This document shows, piece after piece, positions 16,403 through 25,381 of a stretch of 26,033 nt of DNA. Made by a program: the position numbers and the translations under genes. Below the pieces are notes generated by a model. It was not told the origin of the DNA, ran no database searches, and saw only the letters and a program-made list of their open reading frames with translations. This DNA comes from Paramacrobiotus richtersi (Eukaryota > Tardigrada > Eutardigrada > Parachela > Macrobiotidae): positions 1 through 26,033 of the forward strand of contig JAQGAU010000583.1 of the NCBI GenBank assembly GCA_034698045.1, in the 5' to 3' direction. Every line of letters starts with the position of its first letter. The stretch's first letter is position 1.

Positions 16403-18689
16403 AACTAAACTTCTTAATTTTTATTTCGATGTTCGAACTTTCCACGCGAGCGATAATCATGGTAAAAAGAACAGACGAGTATACAAAGATAGGAGCTTAT
16501 TAAAAACAGCGCTAAACAATAAGCTGTTAAATGTTACACGTTAAAACATAGGAATACGTCTTCCAGTTCTTTGCTTGTGTCAACCGTCCCTAAGACGCAG
16601 ATTCCGTTTCCTCGCTGAATTTCAATACTAATCCGCTGACGAAGGAACTCCATCGTCCGAGGGTTTCCGTTGTTCTCCCGGATTCTACGCCCTAGTTCCT
16701 TCAGGAAAGACTTAGCCTGCGTTCCCCAGCTCCCCATCGTCTCAAAAGCGACTGGTTGGACCAAATAGCGGTCCGAGAGAGCAGCGTATCGCGTTTCCTT
16801 TTCCCTCTCTCGTTGGTCAGCGGCGGCACCACTTAATGAGGAGGTTCGAGCTATGTAAGAAACCGCAAAAGTGTCCGCTACCGTAACATCCCACACAAGT
16901 GGTAAGCCGAATTTCCAGGGCATTAGGGTCAGCCCGTCCGGTCTCTTACCGTCGCCTCTGTCCAGGCCCGGAGGTTCGCGTATTGCTGGGACATTCGCCG
17001 AGATAAGAGCGCGACGAACAACATCATTCAAAGCTGAGTGCCGCGGGTGACGTCCTTTGCTTCGTTTACAACTTAACCCATGGTGACCGAAGACATCAAC
17101 TTGCACTTTGCATCTGCACCGATGTCCCTTACAGATCTCTGCACCGAGGCGGATGGCAACCGCAATTCTGAGATGGGAGTCCTCCAGCAGGTTTCCAAAG
17201 GTGGCGACTGGCAATGCCGACAACCAAGCACGTGACTCAGGTGAGGAGGCCGCCAACAGACGCGAAGAGGTAATTACGTCAGCTGTCTCCATCATTCTGG
17301 CCAGGATACTGGTGTACTGCACATCGGTCCACACCGCTTGGTGTTGCTGCAACTCTGGCGGAGGGGGCTCCAGGCTGGTTCGGTCGGCCCAGGCCTGCAC
17401 AACGTCCGCAGTCAGTGGGATGGCGCTCAAGTCGCTCACGATAATTCGTATGTATTCCGACGCGGCGGACAACGAAGCGATATACGCAGGTAGAGCTACA
17501 TCGACTGCGCTGACGAGTCCGAGACCGCCAAATTTCAGGGGCAAAGACGCTTGTTGCCAAACACTCTCCGTCATTTTAACATTGGTGATGGCCTCCGTCT
17601 TGCTGCGAATCATTTGGTCGAATTGTTGTAGCTCATTGTCATGCCTCCAGCATTCAGCAGTTCTTAGTAGATACAGGAGTTTCGGAATCGCCAGGCAATT
17701 CTTGAGCAGGAATAGGGACTGATGTGCTGGAAGGATGTCAAGGCGATTAATCATGACCTCCAGGGCTGTTAACTTCTCCCGTATCGACCGGATAACCCCG
17801 CAAGGCAACAAAGGTGAGCCTAGCAGGTCCAGACGGTCCGGAGTAACTATCTGGACTTCCGGGTTTACGTCCAGGAAAGAGCCAAGGGTGTCCATATGCT
17901 CTTCATCAGTTCCGCCGAACACGTATACCTCACATTTGCTCAAATTCAGTTTCAGGCCTACTTCGGCAGCACCGACCTGCAGTTTTTCGAACAGCCTTAA
18001 TATCTGGACCAAATCCCCGCCGAACGCTGCATCATCGAGATACCATACACTGAGGTCTGCCCGCACTTCCTGAGAAAGTTTATCTAGCAGGAGGCAGAAC
18101 AAAGGAGGTCCAAGAGGATCTCCTTGTTGAACTCCCGCAGCCGATGCGAGCGTAGCTTTGTCCCCACAAAACAACGTGCTTGGGAACCCGTACGCGGAAC
18201 GAATAAAACGGTAATATTCTGGGATGGTGTCGAATACGGCGTCGAGAAGGCGGTCCCGACGAATCGTGTTGAAAGCGTTCCGGAAATCAATTTTTAGGAA
18301 CACTTTCACTCCGGGGGACTTCTTCATCAGGAACGCACGCGCTGCGTGAGCAACGATTTCGGATCCGTAGCGCGTCCCAAAACCGTACTGGACTGGACGG
18401 AACTTTTCACCTAACCGCATCCCAATCCGGTGGCACGGGATGCGGGCAATCAGACGGCGTAGCGTGCAGCCAACCGCTATGGGACGAATGCCACCACCAG
18501 GCTTGATAAAGGGTAAGACGTTAGCACCGAAAAAAACTTTCCGAGCCTCGGGAGGAATCTCGTTCCGCAAAACGTGATTGGAGAAATTGACAAGCGATTG
18601 GAGGAGCCTGTTTCTTGCGTTCCCTTGCGAGTACAACAAAAGATCCTTTAGGTGGGCCACTCTAAGGCCGTCTGGTCCCGGGGAAGAGT
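16403..18689 (-). mobile_element. 5'-truncated RLE non-LTR retrotransposon copy
   Basis: The element lies on the minus strand. The direct repeat TCCGCTTTTAT occurs at 16392-16402 and 18690-18700, exactly where the coding similarity to RT proteins starts (SSPGPDGL at 18689-18664), and behind a 131-base 3' UTR. This fits target-primed insertion of an incomplete copy with an 11-bp target duplication. Upstream of 18690 the frame meets a stop within three codons. The 3' end has no long poly(A). The last bases are A/T-rich (AATAAAAATTAAG). Confidence 0.8.
16534..18689 (-). CDS. Reverse transcriptase / restriction-like endonuclease protein, N-terminally truncated
   Basis: An uninterrupted frame of over 700 codons ends with TAA at 16534. 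Counting from a GTG at 18660, RT motifs are KPGGGIRPIAVG (53-64), FLKIDFRNAFN (121-131), GVQQGDPLGPPL (176-187), and the catalytic YLDD (207-210). A C-x-C-x8-H-x4-C zinc knuckle follows (517, 526, 531 with 515). Next is a PD-(D/E)xK-type endonuclease with RPDG (573-576), WDVTV (590-594) and K621/Y625. This order is that of R2-like, site-preferring non-LTR elements. The N-terminal DNA-binding part is missing, since the frame begins at the SSPGPDGL motif, so no start codon of the original protein is present. The absence of stops shows a recent insertion. The plus-strand frames opposite it are shadows. Confidence 0.9.
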
Positions 18690-18700
18690 TCCGCTTTTAT

Positions 18701-19860
18701 TATATATCATCTTTATTGGCAAAAGCCGCATCGACAGAGAGAGCGAGCGCATAGACACTACTAAAACTAGATCCGCTTTTGATTGTCTTCAGTTGCGCAA
18801 AGGGCTTTCCGCTCTGGTCAGTCTCTCTCTATGTATGGTCTAGTATTAGCGGTACAACCATAATCCTAATAACTTTTTTAATTATGAGAAGGTATTGTCC
18901 AAAAACAATAGGACTCCAGAACTTGTAACGAAGAACATGCTGGTCAAATTCAAAGCAAATCAGACCATTTTGAAGAGAGTTATCGTGTCCGAAAGGAATA
19001 TGCTCACTTCCGTAACAGACCAACAAAAATGCGTTGGAGCTGAGTATAAAGGACCTTCGTTCCGCTCCGGTCAATAATGTTTATAGCATATTACAATGTA
19101 TGTGCTAATGTATATATGTACGATTACAATTTTTGCGTCGGACACATGCGAACAGATTACGACGTACGTGTACTTGTTTTCTAATGTTTGAATTTTTAAC
19201 GGACCTTACTACTCTCAGTGCGATGGCTCTTGGTATTGTGGCAACTTCAGTCAATAAAATAAATGATGATTTGAACACAATGATAGAAACGAAAGTACAT
19301 TTAAATTAATTTGTTGATACGTATCCCATCGCCGCAACTCGCGATGCTAACGATAGCGCTTGCACAGAGCTTGTCGGATATACCGACGAAAACAACTGCC
19401 ACTCATGTAAATACATTAAACCAAGCAGCGGCATTATTAAATTGTAACAGCCAGAACGTCAATATATAATGTGTGCAGAATTTTTGCATGAACTGTTCAA
19501 GTATGTTAATAGAATCTGCACTTTTCCGCTATAGTTTTACGGTTCGACATTGTGCAAGGTTTAACGGGATCGTATTGCATAAAACTTACTGTGCAAACAG
19601 TATTTGTATGTAGTGTTGTGGAAACTATCTAGAGCATAATTAAAATTAATGTACTGTATGTACAAGTACGTCATTGCCTAATATCAGGATGAAACCGCAA
19701 CTAATTCGAAACAAACAGAGGCTGAGGAACAGAAAAGCCGGTCCCAATTGCCAAAGGGGTTTATCAGAATCATTCTCAACTTGGCACAACTACAATAGTA
19801 CAAGGACAGCTCAAGCTCCGCAGGCGCCAGGCACTGAGTATCAGAGTATGGCTATGTTTT
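18701..19860. other. Intergenic region between the retrotransposon and GT92 copy 3
   Basis: No gene is recognised. It includes the dispersed repeat partner at 19430-19560 and a third copy of the word GATCCGCTTTT at 18770-18780, which resembles the candidate target duplication of the retrotransposon. The ORFs 18895-19077 and 19674-19865 have no motif. The second lies directly behind the GT92 stop, tail to tail. Confidence 0.35.
19430..19560 (+). repeat. Dispersed repeat partner of 15800-15940
   Basis: This is colinear with the block at 15800-15940 (TAACAGCCAGAA, TGCATGA, ATCTRCACTTT, AGTTTTAC). No coding potential is shared by both. Confidence 0.45.
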
Positions 19861-19866
19861 GTTAAT

Positions 19867-20958
19867 CTAAAAATCTCTAAGCACTGACGAAATACCTCTG
19901 CTCAATCTGTCCATGAATCCTCTGTGATTGTTAACGGGAAAAATCTCCATTCTCGATATCAGATCCTGTTTGTACCGGTTGATCGCACGGTCCTCGACGC
20001 TGGAGAACCACGACCCATCAACCGCATCGAATTTTTTCTTCTTGGCATCGCGCATATTTTGATTGGGCAACGAGTCAATATGCTCCTTGGAGCGAAATGC
20101 ATAGTGATTCAGCCGGATTTCCTCTACGGACGGTTTCTGGACATTGTCGGCCACTACGACCAGGTATACCAAACACCAGTGTGTAAATGCCTTCAAGCAC
20201 ATTTCCGGTCTCCAGATGGACTTTCCCCACGAGTGAGAACAGTCTTCCAATTCTGAGTGTCTGGTAGGTGGACAAGACTTATTGAACCGACTTTCGTAAT
20301 CCTCATCCAGTTGTGGATGCGGTGCGCGTTTGGGATTGCGGGATGTGATCAATAAATCGCCGTTGAACATTTCGTTTACCACCGTCATGTGCCCAGAATA
20401 TGGATCCAGCGATAATCGAACCCGGTTTTCTTTCGCCACACCAGAAGAACCAAAGCGCACTGCTGGAACATAAACTTGTCTTGTTGTCGTATTGGTGCTG
20501 CTCTGGAGATATCCCGCTATTGTGCCGTATTTCGTGGAAAACATGAATTCATCCACATCAGTGATCAGCAGCCACTGCGAGACACCGGTCATGCGAGAAT
20601 TGCAGTGATTCAGCGCCAACGACTGCCGCCTTGCATAGTCGGTATAGTCAGTATTCCATGGTTTGTTGTGCTGAAGAAATCTAACAGGAAAGATCTCCAC
20701 CAAATCCGAATAGCCAAGATCAGAGTACAAGCGGGGAAGAAGAAAAATGTCGTCGACGCTTTCATCGTCGTAGAAGATGAAATGCTCAACGCCTTGGATG
20801 CGATGGAACTCGATCCATTCCAGGATGATGTTTAATTCATTCCTGATCATTGCGCAGGCGGTTAGAAAATATTTGAATTTTGTTGGAGTAGTGCTTGCTG
20901 CTAAAAGGCATGCTACAGCAGATAGAATGATTGCCAAAGTGATATGCAGAATTTGCAT
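19867..20958 (-). CDS. GT92 (DUF23) glycosyltransferase, intact copy 3
   Basis: The gene encodes 363 residues from ATG 20958 to TAG 19867. The frame is open 46 codons further upstream, but 20958 is chosen because the other two copies start with the same signal-like segment (MQILHITLAIILSAVACLLA). Domain marks are YFLTACAMIRNELNIILEW (30-48), the hydrophobic-plus-DDES block (60-70), SQWLLITDVDEFMF with the metal-binding D-x-D (127-140), GTIAGYL (145-151), LLITSRNPKRAPHPQLDED (202-220) and NHYAFRSKEHID (284-295). N-glycosylation sites are N156 and N226. Known GT92 members are galactosyltransferases in the Golgi (worm GALT-1, plant galactan synthases). Acceptor and sugar here are unknown. The stretch LVYLVVVADN (263-272) is three residues longer than in the sister copies and unlike them, perhaps from compensating indels. 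No intron is present. Confidence 0.9.
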   Translation of the reverse strand: MQILHITLAIILSAVACLLAASTTPTKFKYFLTACAMIRNELNIILEWIEFHRIQGVEHFIFYDDESVDDIFLLPRLYSDLGYSDLVEIFPVRFLQHNKPWNTDYTDYARRQSLALNHCNSRMTGVSQWLLITDVDEFMFSTKYGTIAGYLQSSTNTTTRQVYVPAVRFGSSGVAKENRVRLSLDPYSGHMTVVNEMFNGDLLITSRNPKRAPHPQLDEDYESRFNKSCPPTRHSELEDCSHSWGKSIWRPEMCLKAFTHWCLVYLVVVADNVQKPSVEEIRLNHYAFRSKEHIDSLPNQNMRDAKKKKFDAVDGSWFSSVEDRAINRYKQDLISRMEIFPVNNHRGFMDRLSRGISSVLRDF

Positions 20959-20969
20959 TTTTTTACTGT

Positions 20970-20976
20970 AGGTCAA
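20970..20976 (-). promoter_or_regulatory. Conserved TTGACCT upstream of GT92 start
   Basis: TTGACCT followed by nAGTA and an A-run precedes the ATG here by 12-18 bases and precedes the ATG of GT92 copy 1 by 16-22 bases (2660-2666). Copy 2 keeps only the AAGTACAAAATG part. It contains an AGGTCA half-site on the other strand. It may simply be inherited leader sequence. Confidence 0.3.
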
Positions 20977-20999
20977 AGGTGCACATTCATACTTGTATC

Positions 21000-21464
21000 G
21001 TGTTTGCCTCCCATATACAAGGCTAACTTTCAATGCCGTATAACAGTACAGTTTGCAGGCAGTCGGAAATGGATTTGGCCAACGTCGTCCAAGCAACTGC
21101 AGAATGTGGTCTCGTCCAGCTAAAGTAGTTCACTTGCAGATACACATGCCGAGCAAGTGGAAACAAAGTCCGGGTCGTTCTTTAGCTGTCTGTTTTTTAG
21201 TTGTTCCCATTGCAAGGTACATGCATATGCATATGGTACATGCGGGTACTGAAAATGTGATATTCTACTGTTGGTTGCGTGTAGTTTTTAGTGCTTCAAG
21301 TAACGCATAATGGTGTTTTTGATAATCTTCCCGAATGCAGAAAAGCAAGGATATTAAAGGAACAGCTACCAGACCAGCAGGTTTATACCAGAGACCGATT
21401 TATACAGCCAGCATGTCTCCTATTTTCATGCATCAATTACTCTGATTTATGCTTATGAGAAGAG
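21000..21464. other. Spacer between GT92 copy 3 and a cysteine-family fragment
   Basis: This holds the upstream region of the minus-strand GT92 gene (a TATATG word on the minus strand near 21013-21018 could be its TATA box) and then sequence with no recognised feature apart from a short ATGCATATGCATAT palindrome near 21220-21234. Confidence 0.35.
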
Positions 21465-21590
21465 ATGCTTCGAACATGCTTCCCTACCAAGCCGGTCACG
21501 GCTACAACGCACGCTACGAGGACAGCGACCGGCACGTCAACCGCAACCTGCACCAAGGCTCGCTTGCCCACGGGAGGACGACGGCGACCA
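21465..21590 (+). pseudogene. Cysteine-family fragment (copy d)
   Basis: The plus-strand translation NMLPYQAGHGYNARYEDSDR with HVNRNLHQG matches NMHSYQAGxGYxxRYxxSDRY and xARNLQKA of the family's first third. Before and after this 125-base core the similarity fades, and the Cys-rich parts are missing. It is an isolated relic between GT92 copy 3 and the foldback element. Confidence 0.75.
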
Positions 21591-22010
21591 AATTACAACT
21601 TCTTGTAGTCAGCCGCCCACCTCCGACGCAACGCTTCCTGTTTTCCCACGATCTGTTGTTTCGATATCGACTACTGCTTCGCAAATACGGGGTCCCCGTT
21701 ATCCTTTAAACCGCACGAAATTGCCCAACTGGGTGTAAAAACGCTGTTTTGTTGTTTGAAGAGGTAGGCAAAAAGTTGTTTTTAAAAACTAGATCGACTT
21801 TGTTTTGTTTCAAGCTCGGCTGAAGTTTAGAAATTACTCGTTGTATCGCTCAGGTGATAACGTTTCATGCAGATGCAGCAGATCTTACTACGGAATATGG
21901 GCTGCGGCTGAGCAGTAAATCATATACGTGCAGTGCACCTAAAACAAAATATTCCAGAAAGGCCCATGTGTCTGGGTTGTTTGTTTGTCTAATGAACCGC
22001 CGTATATGCA

Positions 22011-22603
22011 GTACGAGGACATCGACCTTATCTGCCCAACATTTTTACTGCGGCTCATCAGTGCCCAACCGCTTTCCCCCCAATGCTTTGGCAATGGGGA
22101 GAGTGCCTCGCAACAACACGCTCCGCGTTCTGCTTTTTCCGTTTCATTAAAACTCTGCCGTTGCGTCTGTTTAACGCCAAAATTCTCACATGATGGAGCA
22201 AATGAAAGAGTAAAATCCAAGCAGTATTATGATCTCAAAGGAGCGCAGGGTTTCTGCTACTGAGGAACGCCACGAGTATTTTGAGATAATATGGATTTTC
22301 ACCCAACGCTTGAAAGAACCACGATGTTGTGACATGCTTGTGACATTATTCAGAAATAATAAAGCTGCGCTCCTTTGGTATGGTATTATTCCTTGTATTT
22401 TCCTCTTTCATTTGCTCCATCATGTGAGAATTTTTGTGTTGAATAGACGCAACGGCAGAAGTTTCAATAAAACGGAAAAAGCAGAACGCGGAGCGTTGAG
22501 TTGCGAGGCACTCTCTCCATTGCCAAAGTATTGGGGGGAAAGCGGTTGGGCACTTATGAGCCGCAGTAAAAACGTTGGGCAGATAAGGTCGATGTCCTCG
22601 TAC
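22011..22603. mobile_element. Large foldback element, arms of about 240 bp
   Basis: Arm 22011-22248 is about 90 percent identical, by eye, to the reverse complement of 22365-22603. The spacer is 116 bases. The arms begin GTACGAGGACATCGACC and end at GGAGCGCAG next to the spacer. Because of the symmetry similar peptides appear on both strands (minus 22220-21939 and plus 22229-22621, sharing ALSPLP, WGESGWALMSRSKN), but no known protein is recognised. No clear target duplication is seen. It may be a foldback transposon or two inverted copies of one repeat, and if transcribed it would form a long hairpin RNA. Confidence 0.8.
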
Positions 22604-23194
22604 GTTCGATCTAAGCGATAAACTTTACTGAGCATCAAATTTTGTGTGACCTTGGCGGCCAAAGGTTATACTCAACCGTTATACTCACGGCCTGCAGTGT
22701 GTACAGTCGCGTGCACCATATCAAATATCAGAATTAATATAGAACTCAACGGATAGTAAATATTGTTGTTTCCAAGCTATTTTTTTCATATGTAAAATAT
22801 TTCGAATGTAATAAACTAGAGAATGATGTAAATTGTAATACAACCCAGTATAAAGGCGAAACGCGAATGGTACGAGGAATAAGAAGCGTACGCAAGAATC
22901 CGTTCGTGGACTGTGGACTGCAGTACAGGCGTTCTAAAACAAAAGCTAAACGAAAGTTCTAAAATGTATCTCATCGCTGCGGTCTCTGAACTTTACCTGC
23001 AATGACCTTGAAAGACAGCAGTCGCAAAGTAAAGTTTTGTTTTCATACAGTCAAACCATGCAAACCTTAAATTTTGCTTCGCTGTGTCTGTAAGGCAGCC
23101 CACCTAGTGGTGGATGTTACGTCATGCTAAACGTTATATATACGGTATATGTACGTACCGGTATATGTAATAACGAACGACAGATCTGAAGTCG
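22604..23194. other. Spacer without a recognised gene
   Basis: No ORF worth reporting and no repeat arms are seen. A TATA-like GTTATATATACGG occurs at about 23132-23145, upstream of the duplicated block at 23195. Confidence 0.3.
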
Positions 23195-23500
23195 GTTTTT
23201 TGGTACGGGACCGGTTCGCTGGGAGACTGCGTTAAGAAAGGACAATGGGTTGTGGCGCGGAACGCACAGGTTACTTAAGAGCCATCTGCTGCGTTCCGTA
23301 AACGGTCCGGCGGTATCATTACGGAGTTTGTGACTTTGTTTATTTTATCATTCTGCGCGGAACGATTAAGGGAATATTCTGGGAATATTACCGTTCTGAT
23401 TGACCGTTTTATTAAGCAAGTCATAGTCGCATCAAATTAAGGGATTTTCTATTATAATTTCGCCAAAGACATTGTTCTGCATAATAACGGTATGTCCATC
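23195..23500 (+). repeat. Duplicated upstream block of the cysteine family (second copy)
   Basis: This is colinear with 13490-13790 (see that entry for shared words). It is preceded here by a TATA-like sequence at about 23135 and followed 1.2 kb later by the cysteine-family exon at 24668. A promoter or first non-coding exon is the simplest idea, unproven. Confidence 0.5.
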
Positions 23501-23569
23501 CAGAACCTTGATGCCTGTGTTTCCCTTGTCCCATTCAAGATAAGTTCCAAATACACCACGTAATTTAAG

Positions 23570-23735
23570 ACATGCGCATACATATGCAATATGTGTAGAT
23601 ATACAGCTATGTACTGATACGTATGTATATATTCTGTATATTAATGCGTACTGTACCTACTACAGTCTCTGCTACATTTGTCTAGTACAGATATTTGTCT
23701 ACACTGATATACAGATATACAGATATACTGTTTAA
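23570..23735. repeat. AT-rich simple sequence
   Basis: This is a low-complexity stretch rich in ATAC and GATATACA words. The clearest is three imperfect GATATACA units at 23705-23730. No gene. Confidence 0.5.
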
Positions 23736-23819
23736 TCGCACACGAATGAGAGCATATGAAAGGTCTTACTTATCTGGATAGGTCTGCCTGTGCCCGGTAA
23801 ACAGACTGAGTCAGCGGGA

Positions 23820-24205
23820 ACATCATGGCACAAGCGTCCACATGAAACCTGTTATCAACTCGGATCTGGTAAAAGTGTCCGTGCAATCTTGGTGGCTCTC
23901 GGCAAGAGACTCTGGATGAGTTCCGACAAAAGCAACCGGATGACCTTTCGATGGGTGTCGCTGGCTGGTCTTTCGAGAAAAGAGATTTTTTGAGGAAAGA
24001 TTCCAAAATTATGTACGTCCAAAATCCAATCGTAAAAGACGAAGGTTTACCATGGCACCGGCCTAAGCGCCCGGGTGAAACTGATTGTTTGGGGGCACCC
24101 GCCAAGTGTCCGGCCGAGACTACAAATACCAACTGGCACCAGCAAAAGTGTCCGGGTGAAACTGATTGCTTGGACGCACCGGACAAGGTTGTCCATGACC
24201 GTTAG
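23820..24205 (+). repeat. Degenerate repeat coding for WH..K.P.ET peptides
   Basis: In plus-strand frames the peptides TSWHKRPHETCY (near 23830), PWHRPKRPGETDCLGAP (near 24050) and NWHQQKCPGETDCLDAP (near 24130) repeat. The last two lie in one ORF (23951-24205, 84 codons) and their DNA shares GGGTGAAACTGATTG. The first is in another frame. This could be a decayed coding repeat or a repeat without protein role. The family is not recognised. Confidence 0.3.
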
Positions 24206-24653
24206 ATAGGTCTCGCAAGGGGATTCTCGAGATCTCCGGTGGCGTAAGCGACGCCGGACGGCAGTTTCACCCTGTTGTAAGCTTTGCCGGTTTACGAGAC
24301 CAAGTGTCCGCTTTTGAAAACAAGCGACAAAAAAAATAATATTCCAACAATTTTACAACAAGTCATTCATTTCCTTGCAAACTGGTTTTTCAACTCTAGT
24401 GCAATAAAATACAATAACAAAATAACAATAATAACGGTTTTGTTTGTCCAGTTCGTTGCTAACAGGCATAGCTCTGGATAGTAATTTATGTTGTCCCAAG
24501 AAACCCTGAGGCGGCAGCCGAAGGTGTTTCTTGTACTACATACTACACAGAGCTATATTTGTATAGTATGTAATGTTACCATTACATAATATTGAAGAGC
24601 TATTTGGAACCTAGCAAGCTGCTAATACACAGTATATCTTTGCCTGATTGCAG
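24206..24653. other. Spacer before the last cysteine-family exon
   Basis: A GC-rich hairpin GGCGT AAGCG ACGCC lies near 24240-24255, followed by an A/C-rich AATAACAAAATAACAATAATAAC run at 24405-24435. No gene is recognised. If the cysteine-family gene has an upstream exon, it is not evident here. Confidence 0.3.
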
Positions 24654-24667
24654 AGTCGGAAATTTAG

Positions 24668-25381
24668 GTGATAAGCGGTGTCTCGGCTAATCGTCTGGGC
24701 CGGTACGATGGCGACTACCCGGAGGATGGGTACCTGCGATCCGGCAAGAAGTACAATCCCAACATGCACTCGTACCAAGCTGGAGGCGACTACAACGAGC
24801 GCTACGCGGATAGTGACCGATACCTTGCCCGCAACCTTCAGAAAGCTCCCGACTACAGCCGGGATGACGATGACAGGGACGGTTACAGCGGATCGTATAA
24901 GTACGGAAGGGGCAACTGGATGGGGCAGCACTACCCAGCCAAGAGCACCTACATCAAGCCCACACCGGCCACCAGCACTCCCGCGTGCGCAACACCGTCC
25001 TGCGTGACCGTGAGCCTGACGACGACCATCTCCCGTCTTGTGTCCATCTGCCAACTACCCACCACCTACTCCTTCACCGGCACAAAGACCGGTACAGATA
25101 CGGTTTCGTTGGTCGCGTCATAAACAGGGACATGTACGTGGATCTTACTGCCGAGCAAGCTGATCACCGACTGCTGCAGCGGACCCTCGCCGGCCAGCAG
25201 TTATGAGCCCTGCTACATCACCACCTTCGTCCGCACCATACTCAAGGATAAGACGTGCACACTGACCGTCGAGACCTCTCTGTTCAGAGAGGCCACCCTC
25301 GGCTGGTTCGACGGCCAGCCCACTAGTGCGACCGACCAGTATACTTCCGTCGTCAACATGGCCACTTCCTGCGCCTTGTAG
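24668..25381 (+). pseudogene. Cysteine-family exon with one nonsense codon (copy c)
   Basis: A single frame of 237 codons runs from an acceptor-like ATTTAG at 24667 to TAG 25379-25381, interrupted only by TAA at 25121-25123. The aligned codon in copy b is GAA, so one G-to-T change explains it. Blocks are NRLGRYDGDYPEDGYLRSG, HSYQAGGDYNERYADSDRY, PSCVTVSLTTTI, RLVSICQLPTT, then after the stop TGTCTW, DCCSGP, EPCYITTFVRTILKD and TSCAL. The Thr-rich spacer is only about ten residues. The cysteines otherwise match copy b except that CCSC is CCSG. It could be a recent null allele, or a read-through or shorter product ending after SLVAS. Confidence 0.8.

Noticed and set aside
17108-17722. 204-codon plus-strand ORF
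   Set aside because: Shadow of the retrotransposon frame on the minus strand, with no motif of its own.
18769-18780. GATCCGCTTTT as an alternative target duplication for the retrotransposon
   Set aside because: It lies about 80 bases outside the point where retrotransposon coding similarity ends, whereas the repeat at 18690-18700 abuts it exactly.
20959-21096. Longer N-terminus for GT92 copy 3 (46 more codons)
   Set aside because: The two sister copies begin at the MQ[IV]L-type signal segment, and the extension contains the TTGACCT leader shared with copy 1.
24240-24256. GC-rich hairpin as a terminator
   Set aside because: Short, with no T-run behind it and in a eukaryotic context. No transcript is implied.
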